Notes: generated by a model from the letters alone, not told the origin. 64,000 bases of DNA from Megalobrama amblycephala (GCF_018812025.1 NC_063045.1:49579691-49643690), one strand, 5' to 3'. Shown: positions 12,519 to 25,396, counted from the stretch's first letter. Made by a program: numbers and translations.

Positions 12519-13005
12519 TGTCACAGAAAGCAGAGGACCCAGAAGCGAATGGACAGATCAGAGGCAGTTTATTATTATCTCAGAGTCAAAACACAGGCAG
12601 TCTGCCAAGCACCAGCTTCTTGGTTGTTCGCAGCTGGAAAACAGTTCAAAGAAAAACAAAAAGAGATCCTGGACATGGCGAAGGACTCGCAGCTATGTGG
12701 AGAACTTTGGTGATCCACAAGGTCTCAGGCTGCAGGGAGACTGGGCAGAGAACAGGTATGATGTAGGCTACACGGCGGTGCCAAACAGAAAAAAACTGAG
12801 ACTTGGACTGTGATTAATGCTAACAAAAAACAACAGACGTAAGATGGAGATTTCCTTTGCATAAAGAGCCGAGTTACACGTAAGAAAACACGTATAATAA
12901 TCTGGCAAAGAGGCAAGAAAACAGCAGAGAGAAATAGCAAAGGAAATCAGAGCCGAGAAGGAACAGGTGTGGAAATTATCAGTGCGAGTGCTGATTGTAA
13001 CGACA
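12519..13005 (-). mobile_element. Probable solo LTR, about 490 bp
   Basis: Read on the minus strand it starts TGTCGTTACA, has AATAATAAAC near its 3' end and finishes TTTCTGTGACA, the TG..CA form of an LTR. The flanks do not show a clear target duplication. Its length and ends resemble the gypsy LTR at 59976-60435 in style, but the sequences are not the same. Confidence 0.45.
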
Positions 13006-13938
13006 TACAGCTGAGTCTAAGTAGCAATAATGATATGCGATGATATATCAGATCATTATTTAGTCTCGTGTATAATACAGTTAGCCAAGGCTACAAAACC
13101 ACCACCCAGCCATAAATATGGTAGAACCATCACTTCTACCACTAAAGATTGCTTTATAAATAATCTCCCCGAGCACTTTCATCGCCTTAGTATACCTGAC
13201 AACTTAGAAGAACTCGATGCTGCAACAGAAACTATTGGCTCTCTCTTTTCCAGCACATTAGATGCAGTCGCTCCTTTACGTCTAAAGAAGATTAAGGAAA
13301 CTAATCCAACGCCGTGGTATGATGAGCACACTCGGGCTCTAAAACGAGCTGTGAGAAAAGCTGAACGTAGTTTGAAGAAAACAAAACTAGAAGTTTTTCG
13401 CCTCTCGTGGAAAGAAAAAATGATTGAGTACAGAACGGCTATAAGAAATGCTAGATCTACTTATTTTTCAAATCTCTTAATAGAAAACAAACATAATCCT
13501 AGGTATTTATTTGACACAGTGGCTAAATTAACTAGAAACAGAGATTCAACTGCTGACGTTTCCAAAGAGCACAGCAGTAATGACTTTATGAACTTCTTTA
13601 CTTGCAAGATTGACAATATTAGAGAGAAAATTATAAACATGCAACCGTCTACAGTTTCGCTTCAGACAGTGCACTGTAGTGTCCCTGAGGTAAAACTAGA
13701 ATCATTCGCCGCTATAGGAGAGGAAGAATTATCTAAACTTATCAAATCATCAAAATCAACAACATGTATGTTAGAACCCAACTGAACTACTGAAACTACT
13801 GAAAGAAATGCTTCCAGAGGTCATAGGTCCACTTCTTGATATAATTAATTCATCTTTAACACTAGGATACGTGGCAAAAACTTTTAAGCAGGCTATTATT
13901 AAACCTCTTATTAAAAAACCTCAACTAGATCCGAGAGA
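13006..13938 (+). pseudogene. 5'-truncated LINE (L2/CR1/Rex1-like) ORF2, broken, cut by the gap
   Basis: 13030-13785 encodes the end of an AP endonuclease (ISDHYLVS), the endonuclease-RT linker (PWYDEHTRALKRAVRKAER) and, after a break, the start of the reverse transcriptase (MLPEVIGPLLDIINSSLT and FKQAIIKPLIKKPQLDPR, 13808-13938). The frame is lost at about 13775-13808, where ACTACTGAA is duplicated. The 5' end is missing, as is usual for LINEs, and the catalytic part falls in the N gap. The family suggested by these motifs is the L2/CR1/Rex1 clade; a finer call is not possible. Confidence 0.75.
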
Positions 13939-14938
13939 NNNNNNNNNNNNNNNNNNNNNNNNNNNNNNNNNNNNNNNNNNNNNNNNNNNNNNNNNNNNNN
14001 NNNNNNNNNNNNNNNNNNNNNNNNNNNNNNNNNNNNNNNNNNNNNNNNNNNNNNNNNNNNNNNNNNNNNNNNNNNNNNNNNNNNNNNNNNNNNNNNNNNN
14101 NNNNNNNNNNNNNNNNNNNNNNNNNNNNNNNNNNNNNNNNNNNNNNNNNNNNNNNNNNNNNNNNNNNNNNNNNNNNNNNNNNNNNNNNNNNNNNNNNNNN
14201 NNNNNNNNNNNNNNNNNNNNNNNNNNNNNNNNNNNNNNNNNNNNNNNNNNNNNNNNNNNNNNNNNNNNNNNNNNNNNNNNNNNNNNNNNNNNNNNNNNNN
14301 NNNNNNNNNNNNNNNNNNNNNNNNNNNNNNNNNNNNNNNNNNNNNNNNNNNNNNNNNNNNNNNNNNNNNNNNNNNNNNNNNNNNNNNNNNNNNNNNNNNN
14401 NNNNNNNNNNNNNNNNNNNNNNNNNNNNNNNNNNNNNNNNNNNNNNNNNNNNNNNNNNNNNNNNNNNNNNNNNNNNNNNNNNNNNNNNNNNNNNNNNNNN
14501 NNNNNNNNNNNNNNNNNNNNNNNNNNNNNNNNNNNNNNNNNNNNNNNNNNNNNNNNNNNNNNNNNNNNNNNNNNNNNNNNNNNNNNNNNNNNNNNNNNNN
14601 NNNNNNNNNNNNNNNNNNNNNNNNNNNNNNNNNNNNNNNNNNNNNNNNNNNNNNNNNNNNNNNNNNNNNNNNNNNNNNNNNNNNNNNNNNNNNNNNNNNN
14701 NNNNNNNNNNNNNNNNNNNNNNNNNNNNNNNNNNNNNNNNNNNNNNNNNNNNNNNNNNNNNNNNNNNNNNNNNNNNNNNNNNNNNNNNNNNNNNNNNNNN
14801 NNNNNNNNNNNNNNNNNNNNNNNNNNNNNNNNNNNNNNNNNNNNNNNNNNNNNNNNNNNNNNNNNNNNNNNNNNNNNNNNNNNNNNNNNNNNNNNNNNNN
14901 NNNNNNNNNNNNNNNNNNNNNNNNNNNNNNNNNNNNNN
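13939..14938. other. Assembly gap, 1000 N
   Basis: A run of exactly 1000 Ns, the conventional length for a gap of unknown size. Order and distance across it are therefore not guaranteed. Confidence 0.98.
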
Positions 14939-15483
14939 TTTGTTCAAAGACCATTATTCCTAGTGAGAACTGGGGTTTTTGCATTTTTCACTGCAACCCA
15001 CAAGTTCATCAGTGCCTAGATCGTGTGAGATAGCAACAGTTTGTTTTGACAGTAGAGTGGCTTTGACGCAAAACATTTTTATGACATGTTATTTACAAAA
15101 AATACACACAATTCATTTGTAAATAAAATACAGTTTCAATATCATTAGTCCAAAGACCATAACAAAAACAAAAGTCATGTGACAAAAAGTGCAAAGAGAG
15201 ATCGCAATTCCCTAGCATTTTAGACAAGAAAAATAGATATGAATTTCCTGCTCATAATCATAATTTAATTTAAAGGGGTCATGACATGAGAAATCAAATT
15301 TGCCTTCATCTTATAAGAGGTCTTTATACCATTAAAACGTCCTACAAGTTTCATAGCACAAAACCGTCCTCCTCATTATAAACAAAGCATATATATTTGC
15401 ATCTGACTACCTCCAGAGCAAGATATCGACGAATAGTTATACATCATCACACCATAGGCTCCACCCACCAGCATTCAGTCACT

Positions 15484-16006
15484 TAAAAGGCACAATATGT
15501 AAGATTTTTGAATTAAAATATCCAAAAACCACTAGCACAATGTTATATATTTTGCTGACTTGTGTACTTACATTATAGCAAATGTTTGCAAGAATGTTTA
15601 AATGTTTAAACAGACATATGACAAAGATATGGCATATGACAAACAGAGATATGGCTAGGAACTATACTCTCGTTCTGGCGTAATAATCAAGGAAGTTTGC
15701 TGCCATACCATGGGTGCAGCAGGTGCAATGATATTACGGCCATATCGGCCTAGAAAATCGCAACTTTTCTTTTTCCGTCGGAAGAGTCAAGTTTTAAATA
15801 GGAAAAATATTGAAACTCTTTGGTAATTTTTGAGCGAAATGCTAATGGTCTTATCAGATTCAATGAACTATGCTAAGCTATGCTAAAAAAGTGGTACCGC
15901 CAGACCCGGAGATCGGCTGAATGGATTCGAAAAACGGTAAAACTCAACTTTTTAACTCTAGGGGAGCTGGAAAATTAGCCTATTTTCAAAAAAGTGGAGT
16001 GTTCCT
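15484..16006. repeat. Chimeric MITE remnants
   Basis: The left part (GGCACAATATGTAAGATTTTTG) matches the element at 44928-45448. The right part ends CCTATTTTCAAAAAAGTGGAGTGTTCCTTTAA, the end of a different miniature family. No coding sequence. Confidence 0.5.
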
Positions 16007-17010
16007 TTAAAGGGTCATGAAACCCCCCTCTTTCAGCTCAAGTCTAGCTCACAATCTTTTTGAAAAATGCAACTTAAATGGGCGTGGTGGCTGTGAGAGG
16101 AGAGGAGAGGAGAGGGGAGGGGGGAAACTCTCATCGCCAGTAGCCCATGCATATCGACTGTCACTAAAAATCAGTGGTAAAACGTGAGGAAATACTACAA
16201 TTTTTTAAAAAACTGGAAAAGTTAAAATCTAATGAAATACACTGACACTTTATTTTTGTCTTTTCAAGAGTTACTGAATGCCCTGCTACATATATCCTAC
16301 AGTAATCGTAATTCTATTTAAAACATATTAATGTACATGTGTAATTACAGTCATTATAAAATATATAGTTGTTTATATACACACTATACATGCATATATT
16401 TGGAAAAAAAAATAACGCTTAAAAAAAACCCTTGCGTACATAGCATAGATCTACGCGCCGAGCCTGCAACACGCTCAGTCAGTCAGGCTTGCGTGTCAAC
16501 TGGAGCAGAGCAAGCGACCAGAGCATTTTTAGATTAATTCCTATGGAAGTTGAGCGTCACATTTAACTTACACGCGGCTCAACTTCCATGAACCGAAAAC
16601 ACTCGCGCTTACCCGCTCGCTCCGCGCCAACGGACACGCACCGTCAGTCAGTCAGTCTCTCTCGCTGTTTAGTGCCGTTAACCGTCCTCGTCATTGGAAA
16701 GATCCACGTGGTGTCATGAATAATTAAGAGAGTGTCTTCTCATTGGATAAAAAACTCAGTCTCGTTAATAATTATGAAACACCGATGAGTCATCAAAGTA
16801 CTATTGTGCTCTGCCACGTCACAGCCTGTGACGTGGACAGGATGAAGATTTTAAACACGGAAGACGAAAATAGCGTACTAAAACTAAAATTTAACCATTT
16901 CCCCCTACTATTAAATCTAACAGATGCTAACATTGTCTTCAATGGTGTTCAACACACATACCTCTGTTAAAATCTCAGAAATTTTGGTTTAGGGTTTCAT
17001 GACCCTTTAA
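16007..17010. mobile_element. MITE with CTTTAAAGGGTCATGAAACCC ends
   Basis: The left end CTTTAAAGGGTCATGAAACCC is matched inverted at the right end (GGGTTTCATGACCCTTTAAAG). The 1-kb interior has no intact coding frame. Confidence 0.7.
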
Positions 17011-17400
17011 AGGAGCCACCCCGTAAAAATGTATATTTTCAGAGGGCCAGAATGAAGGTTGAAAATAATAGTTTTTTATATATTTATATATATATAAAAC
17101 AAGCGTTATTAACATTATAAGTGAACCTCAAGGAACATATACAATGTTTAAAAACAATGACAACACAGTTATTCTGAAAATATTAAATGTATGTGCCAAC
17201 TTACCGTTTTATTATTATTATTATTACTATTACTGTTATTGTGGACTGTCAACATGAAGGCATTATAAACAATACAATAAGAATTTGCTTCACACTCAGA
17301 GAGCACACGATCTTCTCAGTAAAAGCGCTTAATACACTTTAGCCTACATGTTGCCTTTGTAGCAACTGTAGGGCACGTTCGGCATTAAAGCAAAGGTTAG

Positions 17401-17498
17401 TTAGTTCTTATAAATACACTCGTGGCTGTGGTTTAGCAAAGGCTTTATTACAGAATCAATTACATTTTTAGATGCATTTCCATCTCTTGTCTTTCTGC
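17401..17498 (-). pseudogene. Relic IgSF receptor tail exon
   Basis: It matches the tail exon of gene B (33207-33340), including the acceptor (TTTGATTGTGCAG) and the last codons ECIY-N-stop, here ECIYKN-stop. It carries an internal deletion of about 36 nt and an in-frame stop, so the Tyr-Glu-Asn motif region is lost. It is the clearest sign that another receptor gene once stood here. Confidence 0.7.
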
Positions 17499-18299
17499 CT
17501 GCACAATCAAACAAACCCAGTGGGTAATGTTAGCTTATGTTAGCAGTTGCTAAATTTTAACTCCCATATGATGGCAGCAACTAAGGGGGCTTTAATAATG
17601 GCAGTTTAGTTCAACAAAGAATGGTTTGCATGAAAAATTAGTAATGTGTATGCTGTCATGAGGACCGGGTGCTCACCGGGGTACTAAACCTGAAACTACC
17701 TGTAGGAGGTGGTCAGAGATCATTTGCAAAGTAACTATGGCGCGATTTGCGTGAATGTGAAAGCAACTCACTCAATCTTGAGTCTGCACTTGTTCAGGAA
17801 GTAAAATATCATGCACAATCTATACCGACAAAGATGTTATTAGTTCAATGAAACATGTGGGGAGATGACAGTGCTGAAGATTTACTTTGGATACGAGTGT
17901 GCAGTGTAAGATCGAGTGCAATCAGAGTGGCAAATGAATGGCTCGCAATCAGTTGTCTCTTCAAAAGACATTGTAGCCTAAAATATATTGACCTGAGTTG
18001 TGTTTTCTATCATGCACTGCACTGTGCACTTTTGTGATGATGCAAAATGAACCCAAATTTTTTTTTTTATGCGTTTTTATGCGTTTTGGACTTGTTGTTT
18101 AAGCTCGGCTCATTAAGCGACCAGGTTTATGGAGTAATTAAAGTGAGCAGACACGAGTCGCGATATTTTGTTCTTATTTAGAGCATAAAGCATTTGGATT
18201 TATTTCGCTTTATTATGGGCTTGTTCTTGTTCGCTGATTTGTCTAGCAAGATCTGGCAACACAAAGGCTCGTGCTTTCCCTGTGATTCATCACCACACA

Positions 18300-18620
18300 T
18301 ACAGAAGAGATCCCAGATAGCACACGTACGTCTGCAAGATGTCTGTTAAAGATCACTTCATCTGGAAAGCATCTGCTGTTTACAAACATCTGATAGACAT
18401 CTTTAAGATGTCAGTTTTACATACATTCTAAATCATAAACATCTTAAAGACATCTTCTAAACGTCTATTTGACATCTGACAGGAAACGTCCTATAGACGT
18501 ATTGCAGATGAGCAAACACTCTGAAAAACAGCCTACATTTTCCAGACGTAAACACACACATCAAATAAACGTCTCCGAGATGTACGATGCACGTTAAAAA
18601 CATCATTAACACTAGTTGTT
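18300..18620. repeat. Degenerate CATCT/GACGTCT repeat
   Basis: Short words such as AGATGTC, ACATCTT and AGACGTC recur every 15-40 bp on both strands. It looks like a decayed repeat element; no coding signal. Confidence 0.4.
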
Positions 18621-20099
18621 CAGTTCTGTTCTGTACACACTGCACAGAATTTCTGTAAATGCGCTTGTCGCTACCCTTTTTCGGGAGTTAATATGGTTGT
18701 AGAATGCGGTGTCACTCCCGTATTTTACTGAACTGTGTGTGTACAGAACGCAATGAAGCACTAAAAGGTGAACTAATAACCGAATTGGCCAACGTAGGCT
18801 ATAGCATTTTGTTCTAAAGTTGAGAATATTATAAAGTCTAGATAACTTTGAATTAACATCCTACTAACACTACTGAAAAAAGTTTGTTTGTCCTAAGTTT
18901 GAAAGAACTTTGCCAGAACATTCTGAAAATGTTCCGTTTTTTGTTTTCTCATAACGGGGATGTAAGGGTACCATATGCTACAAATGTTCATTCACTAATT
19001 TTAATTTTTAGCCTTCCTTAAGATTTTGATGTCAATGTGACAGAAAGCAGAAATAGACATAAGGAAGGATTACTGATGTAGGCCTATATATAGAGTTTCT
19101 TGAGTTCTTTTTTAAACTGCTGAACTACTCCTTAAAATGCATTGTGAAACATATGAATAAAATAATAAATTAAGACTCTTCATGGTAATTTACCAAAGTT
19201 ATCACACATTTATGATCTTCATCAGGCAGGAAAATTATTTTTTGGTTATGGTTGATTGGATTTGACCAGTATAACAGATGCAGTGTAGCAATGCTCTGAA
19301 ACAAATGGTTAAACCAAATGTCCTGTAAACCTCATTTCCACCAAAACCTCTTTTGTAGATCAACATCTTCATGCTCCGATTGGGTAGCTGAACTGAACAA
19401 GCGATGAAGTGGTCTGGCTATTTTAACCACAACGTGTGGGAGGTTGTAAATGTATGTTTAGGCAGGTGATACATCAAAGGTTGATGTAGGTCAATGATGA
19501 ACGTGCAAAGGCAGTACATGTAAAATAAATTAAGATTACTTATCATGACCTTTACTGCTTGCAGTTGCACACACGTTTCATCTGCACATCATAGGGCTGG
19601 CATAAGATGCTCTTTTTGAAAGCTATTTCCTCATGAACATTTATATGATGTTTTATTAGCAAAGTTTTGGAGGAACATGTTCAAATTATCTAATTAATCA
19701 CATAATTCCAACCAGCAGTCAGCAATCAGCAATCAACATGTCTACCCAATCAGCATGAGTGTTGTCATATGCAGTCGACTCACCTATGTTTTTTGACAGT
19801 TTTCAGCATCCCTTCACCACCCCGTCTCCTCACACTCACCTGGTTACTTTCTTAACCAGAAATACGAGCGGAGAACTCTGGGTTCGGGCCAAAATACAGA
19901 GATTGGGGCCCTCTCCTGAGACAGCACGGCAAATATGCATACTACTTTACTCTTTACTACTTTACTACTCTATCAGGGCCCGTATAAAACGTCTTAGAAA
20001 TGCTCTTAAGAATAGTCTTAAGTTCAGGAAGCTTCAGAGCATTATGAATCAGCATATTGAATCATTATTCGAATCGCGTGTCAAACCGCCAAACTGCTG

Positions 20100-20375
20100 A
20101 AATCACGTGACTTTGGCGCTGATTCGAAACGCCGATTCATAATGCTCCTAAGCTTCCTGAAGCAGTGTTTTGAAATCGGCCATCACTATATAAGTCGTTA
20201 TTTTGTTTTTTTGGCGTACCAAAAATATTCTCGTTGCTTTATAATATTAATATTGAATATCAAAAATATCTTAATTTGGGTTCCGAAGATTAATGAAGGT
20301 CTTACGGGTGGAACAGCATGAGGGTGAGTAATAAATTACAGAATTTTCATTTTTGGGTGAACTAACCCTTTAAGT
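20100..20375. repeat. Truncated cyprinid MITE
   Basis: It holds TCACTATATAAGTCGTTATTTTG, GTTCCGAAGATTAATGAAGG and ends CATTTTTGGGTGAACTAACCCTTTAA, the typical right end of an abundant cyprinid miniature element. Just before it, 20000-20160 forms an imperfect hairpin around AAGCTTCAGAGCATTATGAATC. Confidence 0.6.
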
Positions 20376-20818
20376 CTAAAATTTGACTCTGAGCGGCTTT
20401 TTACATATGGCCCCCGATTATTTGTAAGAGTGAACTTGTGAAATAATATATGCAGTGTTATTTTAGGCTGTTGTGTGTTGAAGCTACCCTGAAATCATTT
20501 TTTTTTTTTCATGTCATTGAAATGCTGATACTATATCTAACTTGAGTGATAGATACAACAATTTAAAAAGGTTTACATATGCTATAATACCACATTCAAT
20601 GCTATCACTACAGACTCAGGAAATTAAAATGTCAACACAATTCACATTTAGCAAATGGCATGCATTCAAAAATTACAACATTTCTCTTCAGGGGAAACGG
20701 ACCAAAGTGACTCATCTACATATTTTCCTTCCCTAGAATTAGCATGACCCTTCATATGCCCTTTAATAAAAAATGTTAACCTCCCTTCCCCTCAAACTGG
20801 CGTCTTTTCTCTTCATGA

Positions 20819-20991
20819 TCATGTCTTGGTAGTCTCAACCTCAGACGTCACGCCCACAGATTCTTGGCTGAACGTCTGATGCATATGGCACACAAAATTG
20901 GAGACTTCAGGAGTTTTGAAGTCATCATCTGATTGGTTAAATTCTACAGGATTTCTGGGTGATGTGTGTGTCGTGTTCTTAAACAGTCCAC
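20819..20991 (-). CDS. Orphan 3'-terminal coding exon, unidentified
   Basis: A strong acceptor (TCTTTGTTTCCAG) opens a 173-nt exon that needs one base from the previous exon and then reads 56 codons to a TGA: GLFKNTTHTSPRNPVEF at the start, DDDFKTPEV in the middle and EVETTKT at the end. It is polar, has no membrane segment and looks like the C-terminal tail of a protein. The entry phase (1) is the phase used by the IgSF genes nearby, but no matching upstream exon was found, and the membrane exon at 24019-24095 does not join in phase. Origin unknown. Confidence 0.45.
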
Positions 20992-21044
20992 CTGGAAACA
21001 AAGATGCCGTGACGCCAAACACCCACAAGGAAGAAAGCTGTCTT

Positions 21045-21779
21045 GTTAACCCTTGTTAACCCCAAGTGTGAGTTTAAAATATTCTAGCTGACCCCCCAGA
21101 GTGAGTTTTTTTAAAGCGACGTGCTTGTCATGTAACATCGCAGCCACAATTACCTTATTTTTTTTGTTTTTCCTTTTTTATTTAAAATATTCACACACTT
21201 GCTTACCACTTGCTTACCATCATCAACTATCTGATATTCCAGTTTTCAAATACGTGTGAGTGTGTTTTGTTGTTTGAAAAACTTGATAAATGATCTTTAT
21301 CTTAATCTATAACGCAAGATGGGCAACCACCATCTTAGTTTGTGCCACAGTTCACAGAGTCCTGTCGGACAGATTTACAGCATGTGAATTCATCAGAAAT
21401 ACACCTGAAATACATGCAAGTAAGTGGCTGGTGAACTGAAAGAATAATAGAGTAAACTTTATAGTTACTTAGGCCCACTATGTGTGCCTGATATGAATAA
21501 ATGTCGGCAAATTATATTTGAATGGATTGTTATTGCTGCTTCCACTGATGTCTGACATCAGTGTGTATTTTATAAACTCTAAATGTACTGTTTTACTGGT
21601 GCTTATGCGTATTTAAATGTCTGAAACCTTAAAACAATGCATAGTTGTGATATATGACAAGTGCTGATGGCATCCGTCTCACAGCCAAAATGCGAAAGCA
21701 CAGTTTGAATCTGGCAGTTATGTGACATCACTAAACTTTCTAAGTCCCATATGTGGGACCGTACCGCTCAAAAGGTTAA
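21045..21779. mobile_element. Possible piggyBac-like MITE
   Basis: It begins GTTAACCCTTGTTAACCCC and ends TATGTGGGACCGTACCGCTCAAAAGGTTAA, with TTAA at both ends. The inner sequences of the two ends do not pair well, so this is tentative. The following 1.9 kb (21780-23740) contains repeat-like sequence but no exon I can support. Confidence 0.35.
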
Positions 21780-23748
21780 CAACTGTGACAATGAGTGCTT
21801 ATCAGGATCAACTACATGCTGGATTGTCAAGAGTATGTGAAGTAGCCTATGTAAATTTCATGACATAGATTCTTTAAAATATGTCTGTTATTGTAGGGAC
21901 AACGTTACATTTTTACGCCACTAAGCGGAACAAAACAAACTGGTTGCTTTACATGTCAGTCAGATGGCCTCTGGGCAGTCCTTAGCCAATGAAAGCTGCT
22001 ATGGAGTCCAGACCTTCTGCTGTCGGTCTGAAGGTCTGGCTACATGAGACTAGTGTCTCGGTGGAGGCCGGGTGGGCCTAAATATCCTCCACACCTGACT
22101 GCATACTGGCATTCAGCTCTGCCTCCATTTAGAGATAGCAATACCCAACTTCCTATGAACCAACCAAATAAAGTCTGATCTACATTTGTTGTCATTAAAG
22201 AAGCCGTTTCACTCAGATATACATCACAGTGGGGAAGAAGAGACTATTGCAACTTCTGTTTCATGCCGACTTTAGCTTGAGCGCTGTTTTTAGAACAGCA
22301 TGTCTTGAGCAAGATGCAGAAAAATACGCAAGACGTGATCGCAGTGGTCAATGACATACGTCTAATGCAATGTTTGCATAGAAATGCAATGGAGCAGCCC
22401 AGTGGAATGCAAAAACGCATCAATTCATTCTTATGCAGTCTTGCATTCTTATGTTCTCATATTAAGTCATCATCAACCGTCGAATTTCAGTTCAAATACT
22501 CAAGAACACAATTACAGAGGATGCATGAAAGCACCCAGATGATTTTCTTGATATCAAGGGTGCAACGAATGCAGACTTGAGAGAACTGAACCGTTAGAAA
22601 TCCTAAAAGTAATTGCAGGCTGATGACATACAGAAGCCTGTACATTTTAAGCTTCTCTTGTTCTCGCTTAGGCTGCATTTAACTCCACTTTTAGACACAC
22701 ACTCACAAACCTCCTTAAGAACTTTCTCACAGGAAAATTCCCAACGCCATTTTGGAGTGCAGTCAATTTCGTCAAGTGGATGAGGGAAGTTTATTTGGAC
22801 AGACCCTCGACCCCTCGATTTTGACCGAGGGAGTGAATCTACTCATATGTACACTTCAGGCAGATCCATAGACCACACTGCAAAATGATTGTGACGTCAT
22901 AACAGTAACTCACACGGCGGGCTCAATAGCAGATTCCAAGTGATCAAGGGCTCAGGGCGTTCCATTCAAACCCATTGCAAGGGTTCTGCAAGTAGTGGGC
23001 ACTCGTGCAATGTAAGCAATGACGTACATCAGAGTGAGTGAGAAAGAGGGAAGATAGTGAGGGAAGGGCATAAATAAGCCTTAGTCGGCATGAAATGGAA
23101 CCTGCTGTAGTCTTTTCTTACCTATTGTGATGTATATCCAAGTGAAACGGCTTGTCAAAAATGTTGGGGCGGGGCTTGATTCTGTCCATCTGGAATTGAT
23201 TGGATCATTGTATGGTTGTGGTTTGCTATTGCTGTGATCTCATGTGAGTGACAGGTTGTCCCGCCCTCACATCAGTAAACACGTCATCAGAGAAAAGAAG
23301 AGAAAAGAAGAGAAGAGAAGTTGCTGCAAGAGGGAAGGGAAGTTATTTTGATTAAAGATTATGAGGGCACATGAATTAAAATAATAATGATGTGCACGGA
23401 TAAATCATTTATAATAAATAGGCCTACTATTGCAATATTCAATAAAAAACAACAATTGTCCATTTTGATTCGGTTACATGATTCCCCTCTGCAAACTTGA
23501 AAAAACATGGTGGTTCATGAAAGAAAACATTTGTAATTTTGTTTGGCATCATTTTAACAAAGAGATAAATACCTGGACAAAATCTGCAGTTCTTTATTGG
23601 TATACTAAAAAGAGTCTTAACATTAACAAAGCATGGGAAACATTAAAATATACAAACTCATTTACACACTCATACATTTTAATATTAAAATAAAAAGACG
23701 TAAAATATAAAAAAACAATTTAAGTAAATGACATCTGTGTTGTTATGT

Positions 23749-23758
23749 TTTATTTATT
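23749..23758 (-). terminator. Polyadenylation signals of the 24-kb IgSF gene
   Basis: Overlapping AATAAA hexamers on the minus strand about 260 bp past the stop codon at 24019, at a typical 3'-UTR distance. Confidence 0.5.
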
Positions 23759-24018
23759 GTGCATTGTGTGGTCCTGTACCTCTTATACATAAATTGTGAT
23801 AGGATGGATGAGAAACAAGATCACAGCACATTCTGTGACCTTGTGTACTTCAAGGTAGCAAGACAGGTCATCAGAACACCGTTCTCCATTCTTCTTCATG
23901 TTCTTCAATTAGAATAGAGAAACAGCAGTTTACAGTTCCAGTTTCAGAATGACATTTAAAAGACTAATAAAAAAAGATGCTTACTAGAGAAACTCGTACT
24001 TGAGACTTACTGTAACAT

Positions 24019-25349
24019 CTACACGACTACGATGATCAAAAAGACAGTCAACACTGCAGAGATGACAAAAGCCACTGCCAGAGCCACAGTTAAATCTACA
24101 AGACAGAATTATTGCAAAGACCTATAATAAACCACCTTATACTGCCCACTAATTATGTCATACAGTATTTAGTACATTTAAATAAGAAATACACAATATC
24201 TCAGAACTTACCTCCTCTTTCATAGCAGACAGAGCTTGATAAATTGGCCACAAGTGGTTTGTTTAATGACGAGTGGTTTACCCAGCAGGAGTAGATTGTG
24301 TCAGCGAAGGTTTGTGGCGGCAGTATAAGGTATGATTTCTGATTGAAGGATCCATTGAATGATTTGTTTGAGTATGAACTGTTGAGGACGTCTCCATCTC
24401 TGATCCACAGCTGTTCAAGAGAATTGTGGTAAAATCCCACAGAGCACAGAATCATGGGAGATCCATCAGGGCTCTTCACACAGGATAGGGACAAGATGGG
24501 ACGTACTGTAAATAATGGAAGGATTGATACAAAAATATTACAGTAATATCACATCTTTCAGATCTATCAATCAATTGATCTATTAATCTGTCTATCTATC
24601 TATTATTTTTTTCTCTTTTAATTACAAAGAATTATTATTTACCAATAACTTGAACTCTTTCTATTCCCAGATCCTCTTCAGGTGGTTTTGCAATCCTCTT
24701 CACAGTACAGGTGTATGTGCCGGCATCCTGAATTCGCAGATTTAATAGCTCAAATGATATTTCCATAGTCTTATTAATAAGTATCAATCTTATGTGATCT
24801 TTACAATCTTGTTTTTTCCATGAATCCACATGTAAATACGAACACAGTGTATGATTTAATGTTTGAAGCTTCACTGTCATGATTTCTGTGTCATTTGTTC
24901 GTCTGTAGTTGCAGCTAATTTTGGCAGAATGTCCATGATTGACAAATAAGGCTGTAGTGTGATTTGCCGCATTGACAAAAGCTGAAAAAAGACAAATCAT
25001 GCCAATCTGTAAAGTGCACATTTAGTTATAGAATATTTTATGTCATAATTTTTCATAAATTTAGCGTATTTAACATTCTAATTACCGAAAGCTGAACACA
25101 GAAGCATCCACCCACAATAGTTCAAAAATAAACACTGAAAAAGAAAGAAAGTCACAAGCAGGTCGGAACAATGTGAGGGTGAGTAAATGATGACAGAATT
25201 TACAAACCTTTTGAAGCATTTTTGCATGTAGTGATATGAATACCTGTGGTTTTAATACAACAACTAAAGCTAAAGATTAATTAAAAAGTCACATCACATC
25301 CATACACATATAAAATAGTTTTTTCATAAGATTCACATACTCACCATTC
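24019..25349 (-). CDS. Two-Ig-domain membrane protein without cytoplasmic tail
   Basis: Five exons join exactly in frame: 25347-25349 (ATG only, donor GTGAGT), 25086-25134, 24643-24981, 24505-24212 and 24095-24019, totalling 762 nt or 253 aa. Residues 1 to about 22 are a signal peptide (MCLFLNYCGWMLLCSAF). Residues about 23-130 form a V-like domain with ISCNY and DAGTYTC, plus an extra Cys pair. Residues 131-228 form a C1-like domain (ILCSVGFYHN, LWIRDG, YSCWVNHS). Residues 230-253 are a purely hydrophobic membrane segment ending at the stop. A strong donor (ACA|GTAAGT) lies 9 bp past the stop, so a tail exon may once have been joined. With no charged tail a GPI anchor is possible. It is a distant relative of the 33-58 kb array (same plan and extra cysteines). 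Ligand unknown. Confidence 0.72.
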
Positions 25350-25396
25350 CTCTTTTCAGGGAAAGCGCTGCATGTGGCTGCTGTCTTTCTGTTTCT

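Larger units (their letters stand above)
14960..19200 (-). repeat. Decayed duplicate of the 3' region of IgSF gene B
   Basis: Patches match 32660-34260 in the same order: CAAAAGTCATGTGACAAAAAGTGCAAA (15170 versus 32866), the tail-exon relic (17401-17498 versus 33207-33340), and GACAGAAAGCAGAAATAGACATA (19037 versus 34075) with the following TAACTGCTGAACTA motif. Transposons have widened it (15484-17010). The Ig, membrane and signal exons of this copy are missing; similarity ends near 19200. 17500-18300 and 18620-19200 contain nothing else recognisable. Confidence 0.7.

Noticed and set aside
13808..15019. Long open frames over the N block
   Set aside because: They are open only because Ns have no stops; only the first 43 codons (LINE reverse transcriptase start) are real sequence.
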